This document shows, piece after piece, positions 11,801 to 22,830 of a stretch of DNA of 64,000 nt. How positions within the stretch are numbered: position 1 is the stretch's first letter; each line of letters opens with the position of its first letter. The stretch lies in contig OX463778.1 in NCBI GenBank assembly GCA_949825025.1, positions 9,166,733 through 9,230,732 of the forward strand, read 5' to 3'. A program made the position numbers and the translations under genes. The notes under the pieces were generated by a model, which was not told the origin of the DNA, did not search any database, and saw nothing but the letters and a program-made list of their open reading frames with translations. The stretch comes from Siphlonurus alternatus. Its lineage: Eukaryota; Arthropoda; Insecta; Ephemeroptera; Siphlonuridae.

Positions 11801-14800
11801 CACCATCGAGCTGGGAGGAGGAACCGAGGGCTACCGAGCCAACTTCAGGGACATCGAGGCTAAGGGACTCATCAACATGACGCTAACTGCAGTCAAGTAA
11901 GCTTTGTACTGAAATTGTACACAGTTTGGAGTGCAGTCAAATTCAACTTCTCTCCAGAGGTGTAAGGTTTAATTGCGACTCTTCTGTTTGTAATGCAGTT
12001 TCGAAACTTTACAAAATGATTTGAGGTAGAAGTACTAAACTATAATATTTATGACATTTAACATTGAAATATGAATAAGAAGACCAAAAACCTTACACTT
12101 TCGAATATCGTATGGATTTGTAGATTTGACTGTATTCATTTGTATATGATATTTAAAGATTAAATATCAGCAGAAATATTAAAATCATTGCACTTTCAGA
12201 GATAAGATGATATACATGACTATAATAGTAAGATCTCATAAATGTTGCAAATTATATTAAAAGTTTCAAATTAAAAACAAAATATAAAAAAGAGTACTAA
12301 AAATTTGATGGTATGGACACAAGTATTGGGAGTTTAAGATCTTTTGTTCAGATTAGCCCGGGTATCTCTAGGTGAAATTTGTGATGGTAAATTAAGGTAT
12401 TTTATGAATTGTTTATAGATAATGTTCTCCACAAAGTAGTTCATGAGGATAATGCCCGTGGTACACGTGTCATCGCGTGCCACGCGGCGGGCACGTGCCA
12501 CTCAGGTCCGATATGGTAGCCGGACGTGCTAATGGTGTGCGTGCGAATCTGGGTGACAATCGAGTACCGTTATACTTTTTATTATTGTACGTGGACGAAT
12601 TAATGATATGGTGGATTTAATTGTAACAGTGTTGTAGCTTGTATTGGGGTTCATTTTATAGCGAAATCTAATATACATGGTAATTTAAAGCTTGAGCATT
12701 AAAGTTTAAATATTTAGTATTTAAATGATATTTTTGTTATGTTATTAAAAGTGTATAAGTCTGCAAATTGTGTTAGATTATTTGTTAAAATTATTTATTC
12801 CATTATAAAATTTGAGATATAATTATTTTCACAATGATGATCGACTGCAGAAATATCTAAGTAACCTCAAATTTATTTTATTATAACTAAATAGTAACTT
12901 AATGAACAGGAAAAGGCTACTCGTTAATTTTTAAGGATTTGAAAGAAATAGTTACAAATTTAATTTGCTACCATGCATGATATAAACATATACTGTCATT
13001 GTGGGAGAATTTATTATAATGGTGAAGCTAAAATCTGGATTTTATAGTAATGGGTAACTGAGGATTAAATATAAATAGTAGTAATTATTTTTATGCACTG
13101 TTAGAAACATGAATAAAATTTATTTATGCTTTTAGCACACACATATATATACCAGTGCATGGTGGTAAACAAATTAATTACTTGTGGTTAAAATAAAACT
13201 CAGAAAATCGGTACGCAATTCCAGAATTTCATAGTTTCTCTCCCCTATGCCTTTCAATATATCACAGAAATCTTCACTCTAATTTGGATGCAATCAGGGT
13301 TGAACTGGGCTCAAGGGGGCCTACTGAGAAAACAGGAGTATACGGGTCCATATCAAAAGGGCCTATAACTTGACCCTGTGGGGGTGGTCTCCCAGCCAAG
13401 GAGGCCTACTGAGCGATCGCTCACTAACTCTTATGGCCAGTCCGAGCCTGGATGCAATATAAACACCATTTGCTAATTTGCTATAATGTTAAACATTCAG
13501 TGTATATAATACAACACAGTACTTAAATTGCAGACCTAACGTTGTGACGCTTGCAGCACTGACCTGAGTCGGCTGCGGTTCAAGCTGAACTTCTTCATCC
13601 CGAAGATCTGGGCCCGCGCCAAGTACCGCAGCTCCGGCACCCTTCTCATGGTGAAGGCCTCGGGCGGCGGAGACTACTGGGGAGAGTACGGTGAGTACCT
13701 GGGACCTCGGGGCCGGATTGTCTGGAAGATCTATGTCCATGTAAGCTGGTTATGTGAGTCGAATGGATTTATGCTGATTTATACTGTACTTAATTATTAG
13801 CAATCGAGAAAAAAAAATACCATTAGAGACATGAGGCTTTTTTCTGCTCCTATATCTATGTTGAAATGATTTCATATAGTATTAGAAAATCTTTGTACAC
13901 AATTTCATAGTATAGGCTTGAAGAGGACACCATATCCTTGCTAAATTTTGTAATCACTTTGTTTGAATGCTGGACAAGTTGCCTAACCTCAAGGCGTAAT
14001 TTAAAGAGTATTCTTAATTATTACTAATTATTTTAGCGTAAAAAGTATAAATACGAGCTCTAATAACCATTGCATTATTTTGACCCGCTCTTACGCGCAA
14101 GGTGAAAATCTGAACCTCTATTTTTTTTTATTTTTCATGGGCAATATAGACATTTCACACTCTCATTTTTTTTTTTAATACTGACGGTCCAGCACCTCTC
14201 GAAATTTTGTTCTGGACTCCTGCTCACCCTCGACTATAATAACATAATTACCACCTATGTACAGAGGGTGTGCGCGCGGCCGTGCTGTTCGCCGCGTCCC
14301 GGGAGCCTCGTGATGACGGCCAGGATTACCTCAAGGTGGAGGCCTTGGACATGGACTTCCACGTGGAGAACATCCAGATGGGCATCAAGAACCTCGAGAA
14401 CAGCAACCCTGTCATAGGTGAGATATAATATACGTGCTCTCACTGCAGGGTCAGGGTATCAGGGTCCAGGTCTAATCTAGGATTCTTTACACAGGATGAG
14501 ACACGTGCGCATTTTGTGCTTAAATATTTTAGGCCTCATTGCACCGCAAAATTTCAAAAATAAGATTTCATGATGGGTGCATTCAAAGTTTCATGGTACG
14601 ATGGGGCCTAAAATACTTGAACATGATTGGCTAAGCCCTGCCCTTAACATTGGTCAAATCGGTGTCTTCACCTGTATAAAGCTAACTTTGTGTCTAATAA
14701 GACACGTCTGTTTGAAAATTCAGACCATTCTAGAATATCTGCACATGATTAACCTTATTTTCCAATTCCATACGGAAATATAGCGCAAGAAGTATACACT

Positions 14801-15706
14801 GTTGAGGAATTTATGAGCAGCTGACAATTATATGACCAAGAAGTATATTTTCAATTTACAAATTCTGTTTTTGAGCAGAGAGTTTGACTCCCTAAAGAAT
14901 TGCATGCTTATTACTGAACTATATACCAGTTGTGATCTTATAAGGTAGCTTGAAGCTACAATATAATTAATAATTATCTATATTGTAAACTGGTTCTATT
15001 AACATTGTACCAATGATTCATTAATTTCATTTCAGAATTAAGAGGTCTAATTTAATTGATCCCAAGTCTTTACATATAATACTTGTTATCAAATATGTTA
15101 AAGGTATACAGGCCTCAGATTAAAAATTTAACAGTCACAGGGAGTTGCTTGAGTTGACAATCAACATTTTAATTATTTTTTCCATAACGATGCAGCTGCA
15201 TGAGCGGGGGCTGCAAAGTAAGGATGCAGGTCCTTACTAATGATGACGTCAAAATGACGTCAAAAAACATGGCGGCGTATGTCATGGTTGTGCGTTGTGA
15301 CGTCATTTTGATGTCACCAAGGACTTGCGCATTTTCAAAGCTACGTGTAGAAGAAGTTGCATAAATTTTGGCGTTTGAAATAAAAAGCAAAGCAAAGAAT
15401 TAAACTTACCTTCAATTTTTATTATATTTAAATAATGATAAGCAGTCTATAGTTTGACACGTATCCATTATTTTGAAAGTAAAAATAGAAAATTGGAGGA
15501 CTGTTTGAAACTATAAATATATTATTTGATTCTAACTTTACGTCATTATTTCAGCTGCCGCGATGAATCTCTTCATTAACGCGAACGCCAAAGAACTTCT
15601 GCACGAGATGAAACCATCCCTGCGCAGAAAGCTGGCCGTGCTTCTGCGCAACTTCATCGAGGATCAGTTTTCGGATGTGCCGCTCGACAACTGGATATCT
15701 CCTTGA
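5889..15706 (+). CDS. Takeout/JHBP-family secreted protein, gene 1 of array
   Basis: Spliced gene, 250 residues. Exons: 5889-5964, 10035-10124, 11749-11896, 13557-13690, 14265-14417, 15555-15706 (TGA). All introns are GT-AG, phases 1,1,2,1,1. The start ATG has a good context (CACCATGG) and opens a hydrophobic signal peptide of about 21 residues (MALVRLAPLLMALILAPAVI...). Cysteines 31 and 41 frame GDPQLNR, the conserved N-terminal disulfide of the takeout/JHBP family. The length fits the family's usual 240-250. There is one possible N-glycosylation site, N98-M-T. Family members are secreted two-layer TULIP-fold proteins that bind juvenile hormone or other lipids; the ligand here is unknown. 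It is the most divergent of the four: a GGGTEGYRANF stretch in exon 3 and a C-terminus ending in DNWISP, where genes 2, 3 and 4 end in LFPE or LLPE. Intron 1 (4.1 kb) carries a 5S-derived SINE. GC-rich third codon positions support all exons. The exon structure was predicted by eye. Confidence 0.88.
6664..7040 (+). mobile_element. 5S-rRNA-derived SINE (SINE3-like)
   Basis: Bases about 6690-6752 closely match the internal half of arthropod 5S rRNA: TCTCGTCATATCACCGAAG, then TCAAGCAACGTCGAGC and TTGGATGGGTGACC, which are the A-box, intermediate element and start of the C-box of the 5S promoter. The 5S 3' end is missing and unrelated sequence follows, including a conserved-looking block GAGGTTTCCACGTTTCCCTC and AAATGCCGGGATGGATTGCA (6878-6930). 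This is the structure of a 5S-type SINE and not of a functional rRNA gene. The 3' boundary is uncertain. Confidence 0.8.
7795..8015. mobile_element. Family D MITE in gene 1 intron 1
   Basis: Near-palindrome: CAACACCCTTAAAATCAGG with TGTGACGTCATAG on the left, CTATGACGTCACTGTG and AATTTTAAGGGT on the right. Confidence 0.65.
8132..8262. mobile_element. Family C foldback MITE in gene 1 intron 1
   Basis: The arms TGTACACTCCTCGCCTCTGA and the matching CAGAGGCGAGGAGTGTATAC fold back over about 130 bp, with TTAATCATCATG near the centre. There are related copies at 23900, 26074, 29393 and 36986. Confidence 0.75.
10680..10940. mobile_element. Family F foldback MITE in gene 1 intron 2
   Basis: Starts GGGGGGCATTCACAAAGCAC and ends GAAGTGCTTTGTGAAT. 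The inner arms contain GGTGCTAAACTAGGGGCTTAA and its complement. A second copy is at 45101-45353 in gene 3. Confidence 0.7.
10939..11065 (-). mobile_element. Probable LINE 3' tail, minus strand
   Basis: On the minus strand the sequence ends GCCTATAATAAAGAAATTAT followed by a short TTCTATTC repeat, the kind of 3' terminus seen on non-LTR retrotransposons of the CR1/Jockey group. No coding part is present. It abuts the family F element directly. Confidence 0.45.
13295..13450. mobile_element. hAT-type MITE in gene 1 intron 3
   Basis: 156 bp with terminal inverted repeats CAGGGTTGAACTGGGC and (reverse strand) CAGGCTCGGACTGGCC. A perfect 8-bp target duplication GATGCAAT flanks it (13287-13294 and 13451-13458). 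An 8-bp duplication with CAG...CTG ends is diagnostic of the hAT superfamily. No open frame: a non-autonomous element. Confidence 0.88.
14110..14225. mobile_element. Remnant of the G/C-run MITE family in intron 4
   Basis: Resembles 31110-31220 (ATGGGCAATATAGACATTTC, then a T-run and a CTCCCGAAATTTT-like stretch ending in TTCTGGACTCC). Both ends are decayed. It stops about 40 bp before exon 5 of gene 1. Confidence 0.45.
15225..15335. repeat. Foldback with TGACGTCA sites in gene 1 intron 5
   Basis: The inverted arms AGGTCCTTACTAATGATGAC and GATGTCACCAAGGACTT enclose repeated GACGTCA motifs, which resemble CREB/ATF sites, around a short GC-rich centre. It may only be a small MITE. Confidence 0.5.
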
Positions 15707-15813
15707 AGATACCCGTGAGCCTGCAACGCACGCCGCATTAGACTGAATATCAACAGAGCTTCCGTAATTGTTATAACATAGGTCTGTTCGTAAATACACT
15801 ATCAGAAAACAAC

Positions 15814-15878
15814 CAATAATCAGATATGAACCTTATGTTCCTTGACATAAGGAACATAAGGTTCATATCTGATTATTG
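15814..15878. repeat. Perfect 30-bp hairpin in presumed 3' UTR of gene 1
   Basis: Arms 15814-15843 and 15849-15878 are exact reverse complements with a 5-base loop (GACAT), 108 bases after the stop codon. Weaker complementarity extends outward (TCTGTTCGTAAATACAC at 15783 against GTGCATTTACGAACAAA at 15893), so this is the core of a larger foldback. GTGTATTTACGAACA recurs near 49180 and, in a changed form, near 38660. Confidence 0.85.
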
Positions 15879-16339
15879 ATTCATGAATCGATTGTGCATT
15901 TACGAACAAACCTACTGCAGCTCTTACAGTTATTTAGTTTCGCAATTTCAATTTTATTATGACGTTTTTTTAAAAGAAATCGTTCAAGGATTTAAAACAT
16001 CCCACTATGTCTCTGTTTTGGAGCTATTATTACGTGTCTTTACAGTTTTGAAGAACACATTACACATAAAGACTATATTAAAGATAACGTAAAGAAATTC
16101 TTAAATATAATTAAAAAATTGCGATAAAATAAAAATTAAATTCGGTCGTTGAAATCTCCCATAAGAAATACACAGGTGTAGAAAAAGTTGCCTAACTTTC
16201 AGGGGCTTTATTTTCCATGATGTGTGGCGTGCGAGTGTGCGATGTCTCTCTCTAGTGAAATTGTGATCCATATTCACCAATTGTTACTGCAAACAATGAA
16301 CCTGCTTGACATTTAAAATTGTGAACTTGGTTACAAATT

Positions 16340-16530
16340 TGGAATTTTCAAAAGATTGCTTCTAGCACCTTACTAATTACGATGAAACACTTTGTGACGT
16401 AATATATTATTTATCTTTTTAATTTCGTGCATGACTGTGACGTCATAGTGTGATTCACCTCTATTTTGAGATTGTTAAAGGAATAAAAAGTCTCTTTACG
16501 CCAATCATAAGGTTTTGTATCATTATTTGC
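16340..16530. mobile_element. Family D MITE, diverged
   Basis: Central TTTCGTGCATGACTGTGACG then TCATAGTGTGATTCACC. The pattern of inverted TGACGT sites is kept, the ends are poor. Confidence 0.45.
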
Positions 16531-17129
16531 AGTAACAATATTCATACAGATATTTTCATTTTATTTTGAATAAATGTATACAATATTATGTTTCATTAAT
16601 ACGTATAATATATAAATTCAATATATATTTTAGTACCATCTATCGTATTTTATAAATTTTATATTTCTGACTGTTTTAAAGATCATAAAAAGATGTAATT
16701 TATTTTCAAAGTGATGAATTTAAAAAGAAACAATTTAGATATTGATTCTCAAATGTACTTTTATTATTCTGTAGTATTAGTTTTTATGTAGATGTCGAAT
16801 TAGTCTTTTAGTTATTTAAGAGTGAAAAAATATGACAATTTGTTATGTGTGACAAGCACTTTGTTGAACAAAATGCACATTTTATTTAATTTTATAGAAT
16901 TACAATGTATTATTTACAATAAAATATTGTTACATTGTATTATTGTTGTTGTGATTTTTCCGGACATGAAAATAGAAAATTCAAGTTTGTCTCTTTTTTC
17001 CGTGTCGGAAAATTGATTTTCTCTCATTAATATTAATACTATTAATTTGAAAACAAAAAGCCTTATTACAGCTCCTGATTTTGAATGAAACACTGATTTT
17101 CTGCTTAAACCTTGCTTCCTGGATTCAGT

Positions 17130-17345
17130 CTTAAAATTCTTTACATAGGTCGATCAGTACTTAAAAATATATCAAAATCGAGAGGAAAGACGCTGTGACG
17201 TCATAGTCATGCAATGTTTTGGATAAATATTTGCATGAATATGACGTCACAGCGTTTTGCGTTCAGAGGGTGTAAAAAATCAGAAAAAAGACTGGCAATA
17301 ATTATAATAACTCGAGGTTCAAATGTACAATAAAAAAATTCCTGG
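17130..17345. mobile_element. Family D MITE
   Basis: CGCTGTGACGTCATAGTCAT at 17191 is mirrored by ATGACGTCACAGCGTTTTGC at 17240. The flanks AAAATCGAGAGGAAAG resemble the copy at 4028-4345. Confidence 0.6.
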
Positions 17346-17968
17346 ACGTTGTCAAGTCTACCGCAAACCCCTCTTTAATGTTTTAAAATTAATTTATAAA
17401 CAATACGCGAGTTTTTTCGAGACCAACTTTAGCACGTATCTGCTATGTTGCTGACAATGTTTTGCCTACAAAATCGTGACGTCATATTATTTTATGACGT
17501 ATAGTGAAAGACCCGTACAGCCACATCTTCACACTTCCGGCTACTTCCGGAAGGAATATCAAACTAATTTAACCTTACTCATAACTCGATACCTTCTCTT
17601 TTACACTATCAACTATCATAGCTAATAAAGTAATTAATTTTCCGACTGAATGTCATATTACAAGTACATCCAGAGATTAATTATTAATAACCGGCACTAA
17701 CTGACTTGATACAGTGGGAATTATCTGTCTATGCAGCTTGATGGAAATATAAAACGTAGAAAGTAAGACGCCTTGACCGAACTTCTTGATATTATTAGCA
17801 TGATCTGGCAGGTTGGAACATGTTAGAATATGTTTATTGCGTCTTACAATCTTCATGTATGCATTACAAGTAATAAAACCAATAACAGAAGTTTTCTATT
17901 TCTATAGTAGAATTTGATTAAAAAAAACGATTGAAATAAAATATAATATAATGCATTTTCCGAACCCA

Positions 17969-18232
17969 ATGGACAACATGCACGAAAAAATTTTATTGCA
18001 GAAATGAATAGAGGGTACCAAGTGCGGCCACGCCCCCTGGAGGCGTCAATAGGCGTCCAGTCTGTATCCTTTTTATTAAGGATTCAGGGGGTGCCAACTG
18101 AAAACAGAGGACTTTCAATAATTATTTAAAAATAGTTCCGGGTCTCAAAAAAATCTGAAAAAAATCAGAGTAGCATAATTTGGTGCCCTCTATTCATTTC
18201 TGCAATAAATTTTTTTCATGTATGTTGTACAT
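17969..18232. mobile_element. Family A MITE
   Basis: Ends AATGGACAACATGCACG and TGTATGTTGTACATT. The left arm has lost part of the TTATGCTACTCTGAATT segment, so it is 264 bp against about 320-330 bp for the fuller copies. The centre has GGCCACGCCCCCTGGAGGCG. Confidence 0.85.
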
Positions 18233-18354
18233 TGTTGGAAATGACTTAATATAGTTAATAATTATGGTTTAACCTTTCAACTTCCTAACTAATTGTAAAC
18301 CTGATCTATAACCAATGTTAATAGGATTATATGGGTCCCTTCTAAGCTACGATA

Positions 18355-18440
18355 ACCATGCAATTCATCTCAACATTTGTCTGGTTGTGACTGAGGGAAA
18401 AATGGAAACCTCAGTCAGGATGGTCGGCAATTGATGGAAA
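18355..18440 (-). mobile_element. Fragment of the same SINE core as at 6664
   Basis: Reverse complement reads CTGACTGAGGTTTCCA, TTTCCCTCAGTCACA, CAGACAAATGTTGAG, matching the block at about 6870-6930. No 5S-like head is seen on this copy. Confidence 0.6.
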
Positions 18441-18629
18441 CTGCCACATTGAATCATATCAACGTAATGAAATTTGTCTACAAAACAACCAATTTCTGAT
18501 CAATGCATCAGATACAGGAAAGGGTATTCTTTTTCTTTAGCCAATCATCATGTGGAAAAGTTCAGCGATGCCTAGGCTTCAACTCACGATTTTCTGATTA
18601 TGAATCAAATTATCATCAAGTACGTCAAG

Positions 18630-18845
18630 TGCCCGGTGAAGGCGGATTCAGATGGCGACAACGGCGATGCGACGCGAATTTGTCACACAAGCTGTGAAAT
18701 CCTAATATGCGGAAGCGAATTCGCCATTGCCGCGGCGAATACCGCGTCAAATTACGATGCTCTTTTTTTTAGTCATCAAATATGGCCGCCAATGGATGTT
18801 ATAACAAGTGCGTATTATTCGCGTCACGTCGCAGGCTGGAAATCG
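18630..18845. repeat. CpG-rich foldback element
   Basis: Inverted arms GCGATGCGACGCGAATTTG and CGCGTCACGTCGC, with GCGAATTCGCC near the centre and AAATATGGCCGCCAATGG-like sequence that recurs at 57630-57770. The short open frames crossing it are by-products of the palindrome. Confidence 0.6.
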
Positions 18846-18946
18846 CCACATGCAAACCCCGGCCGCGCCTTAAGATAATTCAAATATCGCCCCCCCCCCC
18901 TGCCCCCTCATTATTTGAGAGAAGTTAACGCTTGTAGTGTTCCAAG

Positions 18947-19037
18947 GTGTACAGTACGCCGCCGCAGCGAAAGTGGCTTCCTTAACAATGCAAAGTGTAC
19001 TGTTGAGGAAGCCACTTTCGCCGCGGCGTACTGTACC
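18947..19037. repeat. GC-rich hairpin
   Basis: GTACAGTACGCCGCCGCAGC, then GAAAGTGGCTTCCTTA on the left and the complementary GAGGAAGCCACTTTCGCCGC, GGCGTACTGTACC on the right, with about 17 bases of loop. Confidence 0.8.
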
Positions 19038-19485
19038 TAAAATGTATTATTATACACAACAAATTGTAAAAAAAAATAAAATAAATAAATAAAAATAGTG
19101 GGGAGGAGAGTCGAAGCTACTCGAAATATTTCAAATTTTGTAGAATAAATTGCCACTTCATACTGAATAGACCGCCATAGAATATAATAACCAGGCATCG
19201 TCTCCTGATTCACATTTATATTGGCATCTCAAACTATTGCGATGCTTTGGGTGACCTTGAGCAAGTAGTCTCGGTAACAACAAACACTGAAGCTCTCAGT
19301 ACCCGACGTGTCCTTGCTTTGGGCGAGACGGGGCGTTGTAAATCTACATGTTAGGGGAAAAATAAACAAACATTCGGAATTTTAATGGCGTATATTTTAT
19401 TAGTGCATGTCCTTGGACGTGATATTATCATTTTCAAGTTGACTGTCAAATAAATGAAATTCTCGTGTGAGAGATACTACTCTGG

Positions 19486-19622
19486 AAAAATCCCGTGTTA
19501 CAGCCAATCAGAGGCTCAGAAAATTCTCGTTTCCGGGGGCGGTTTGTATATACGATATTGAAGCAAGTATCGCCTGTCTTGCGCCGAAACTTGGCATTGC
19601 TCCATGGGAATCCACTATTACA
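19486..19622. repeat. CpG-rich foldback remnant, relative of 2731-2916
   Basis: Shares CAGCCAATCAGAGGCTCAG and CTCCATGG(G)AAT.CAC with the element near gene 1. The left terminus is lost. Confidence 0.5.
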
Positions 19623-20399
19623 CTTGTTAGATAATGATCATGCTTTGAATTTATTTTTTTTTTATTATTTTAATAATAATACATTAAAAGGATATTTTAC
19701 CACTTCATATGTGTCCTGGTGCTTCTTATAGTGCCTTGTAATATATTTCATCTCACCATTTTTTTCTTTATCTTTTGATTTTTGTAATATGTTAATTTTG
19801 GACCGACAGGACCGTAAAAAATACCTATATACATACACAGGCCTTATAAGTAACGTCATAAAAAAGACGTTAGACATTAAGGCACGAGTGATAAAAACAG
19901 GCATAATATATATATCGACTGACCTGCAAACTCCTCAAATTCAATACACATCGTTGCCGATAAAATGTAAACAAATAGGCATTTTATACGGTCCCTTTGG
20001 TACAACAAAATTCATAACATGTTTGTTTTTTCATACCAAGATTCAAAAATGGACAAATTGAATATTTTACCATTCCTAGATGATATATATACGCTCAAAA
20101 GTGCGCTCCAGATATGCCATATCTATTGTTGGCATCAAAATACGCTGCAAAAAAATCATCCACAAAGCATTAAAAAAATATAATTTATCGACAGCCGAGC
20201 ATAATTGGACGACAGCTTCCATTTACTGCAAAATCAAAGTAGTACGTCGATGATTTATAAGCAAATAGAGTCAATTCTGAGTCATTTTAATTAAACGCCT
20301 ATTTTTATATCTCGTTTGATGTTTTATATTAGTCTGTGATTACTTGAAATCAATGTAAACATATTACAATTAACAAGGAAGCGACAAAAGGTGTGTAAT

Positions 20400-20520
20400 T
20401 AGCAGCCCTCGAGGAAGGCTGCTGGAGTACATGATGGTCTCGTCCACCTCGCGGGGGGTGTCCGGCAGGTGGTGTTTATTATCTTACCGAGGTCGTCCGC
20501 ACTGTAAAACTATCGCGAGT
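20400..20520 (-). other. Exon-like GC-rich island, minus strand, unidentified
   Basis: Read on the minus strand, about 24 codons with strong G/C at the third position (frame LPDTPREVDETIMYSSSLPR) resemble the codon use of the real exons here. A good splice donor (CTCG|GTAAGA) lies just before it, at about 20485, but in a position that would exclude it from the same exon. I see no matching acceptor. It could be an isolated exon of an unannotated minus-strand gene, a decayed exon, or part of a GC-rich repeat. Confidence 0.3.
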
Positions 20521-20635
20521 ACCAAGAGTTGTGGCTTCTAGGTGGAATCTGCCTGGTGGTGGTTGAAAAAATATATCAGGATTATGTAACGAGAAACGTT
20601 CAGAGAGAGGGAGATAAAGCGATAAAATTGAAATA

Positions 20636-20757
20636 AAGTCGTCTCCATTTATCTTTGGTTTGATGTCATGCGACCCTCCCATCTCCCATTAGAATTGTAT
20701 TGGAGGACAAAGGAAGAGGTTCGTGACATCAAACCAAAGATAAATGGGAACGACTAT
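20636..20757. mobile_element. Family G foldback MITE
   Basis: TCGTCTCCATTTATCTTTGG then TTTGATGTCATGC on the left is complementary to GTGACATCAAACCAAAG, ATAAATGGGAACGACTA on the right. A relative is at 28077-28210. Confidence 0.75.
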
Positions 20758-21159
20758 AAAATAAATTAATGTAACTGCTATAATAGCGCATATATATGAC
20801 AATATTGAATTAGGTAAAAATATCGGGAGAAAGAGATTGCGAGATCACGGTTTGACAACACATATATGAACCAAGAGAGCAAGGAGGTTCGAAAGCTCAT
20901 TTAGTCACAACCTATAAATTTGAAGGAAAAAAATCATAAAAATGGGGGTTTTATTAATCGCACCACCACGAGACGTCGTAGCACCACCGATCGAAGAGCA
21001 ACGATTGTGTATTGGAGAATGGTGTCGAATTCATGAACCTCGATACTTGAAAATTTTCGTCAACCTTTGGGAAAGTCCACCAAATGAGCTGCGTCTTCGA
21101 GCAACTGGCAACTGGTCTGTTTGGCGATGTCAAAGATCCTTTGGCGACACCTTTGATCA

Positions 21160-21450
21160 ATGAAATGTGCTTTTCAAAGTCAGCGTATCTTGACGTATAC
21201 TAGGGATCTGACATGGTGTCCTTTTGTCGTCTGGTTTGAAAGTTAGGACATCCTTCAGTATACGATTCCTCACCCTCGAGGGTAGCGTCGACGGTGGCGC
21301 CGCCTCCACGCCGTGGCGATCATAAGACTCATCCGTGCGCTCCTTTCCCGCGACCTCGCGATACTTATTAACGCTGCAGTAGGTGAAGGGCGTACCTCCT
21401 GCACTTGCAACACACTGCATCCGAGTGCAATAAAGTGCAGTGTACATTTA
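21160..21450 (-). other. GC-rich open stretch, minus strand, unidentified
   Basis: The minus-strand frame of up to 96 codons has several cysteines, a KYREVAGKERTDES segment and a mixed, protein-like composition, in a GC-rich patch (about 21255-21440) amid AT-rich DNA. A candidate acceptor (AAGTGCAG|GAGGTAC) lies upstream at about 21395. No family recognised. A decayed or real exon is possible; so is chance. Confidence 0.25.
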
Positions 21451-22484
21451 AGATAGATTTGCATGACTTTTTTTTATTGACGTCAGAAATACGTAATATC
21501 ACTAATATCCCATGGCAGCTGGTAGTTTCCCCGTCACAACGTGGAATTGGCATGAGCCATAACGCCAAAATTACGTCGTAATATGTAAATCTACCTTAAC
21601 TTCTAGACTTCTGAAACTTTCGGAAGAAGTAAGTTTATACTATCAGAACCAAAAAGGTGTATCCCTGAATAGCAAACAAGTTCCATAAGGAGAGTGGTAC
21701 ATCTTTTTGGTTCAGTAGTTCTCGATTTAAAGCAATGATTGGTGGAAATTTTGTAACGGCTCTTCTCATTGGTCCAAATCTAACTGAAATCTTTAATTGC
21801 AACTGAAAAAATATAAATAGAAAACAGTAAAAAAGGGAAAAACTTACATTTTTTTAATTGGAATTGAAGAGACGTTTTATTCATGCATGATGAAGAAAGC
21901 AGACATATAAAAAAATAATAATAATTACAGATTTAAAATAAAATACATGTTTGGGAATATATTTTTTTATACCAAGTTAAAGCGAAAGAATATATGAATA
22001 ATTACCATAATTATAGAGAAGTGAATATTGCGCAGGCTGCACTGTAACTACTAAAGCAAACGTAAAAGGATTAAGGAAGGTCAGTCTCTTTTCATAGCAA
22101 CAAAATTATTTTCATGGTCAAGTCATGCACAATGTGAAATTGTTAAAATTGTGCTCTTACTCACTTATTTGTTTTAATTAAAATTGATTAAGTAAATTAA
22201 TTAATTAAGATCGAGATATCTATGCCATCGTTGAAACAATTTAATAAATACCTATTAGAGACACTTATATTTTATTTAAATTTTATAGGAAGAAATTAAT
22301 TGAAGTTGATTCCATGTAGTGACCTAACATTTTAATTAGTTAAGTACTAAAATTATACTAAATATAATGAAAGATCATATCACTTCTAAAATTTTACTCG
22401 TCTTGTAAATACATACCAACATGCAAATGAAACAAAACAAATGCTTTACTTTAATTTGAAAGTTGCAACGATAGCTCGATCGGT

Positions 22485-22685
22485 TTTATTTTTAAGGTGG
22501 ATTTACATAAGTGACTTCCAGCACGCGACGTGGCACGAATTATGTGAACTTGTTCACTGGTGGTCATATTTGGCGAATAATAAAAGTTGTGTTTTCGCTG
22601 TCGCAACTCGGCATATTCACTTAAATGGCATAGGATTTTAAAGCTTGTGCGTCGCATCGCGCCGTTGCTCAAGTGAATTTGCCTT
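22485..22685. repeat. Foldback element, CpG-rich
   Basis: The arm AAGGTGGATTTACATAAGTG is loosely complementary to CAAGTGAATTTGCCTT. TGGTCATATTTGGCGAATAA recalls the elements at 18630 and 57565. Confidence 0.45.
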
Positions 22686-22762
22686 TATTATTTTTATATT
22701 TGTACCAATCAGTTTTGGACATATTTGACTTCAAGACAGAAGGCAACAATAGCAGACAATAG

Positions 22763-22830
22763 AGGCTTCAAGTCAGCTGATTTTGCTGTGTTCCCACCGT
22801 CCTATCCAAACCTATATATGTAAAAAAAAC
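22763..22830. mobile_element. Family B MITE, one end only
   Basis: TAGAGGCTTCAAGTCAGCTG followed by TTCCCACC and CCAAACCTAT matches the end of family B at 1675. The other end was not found. Confidence 0.55.
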
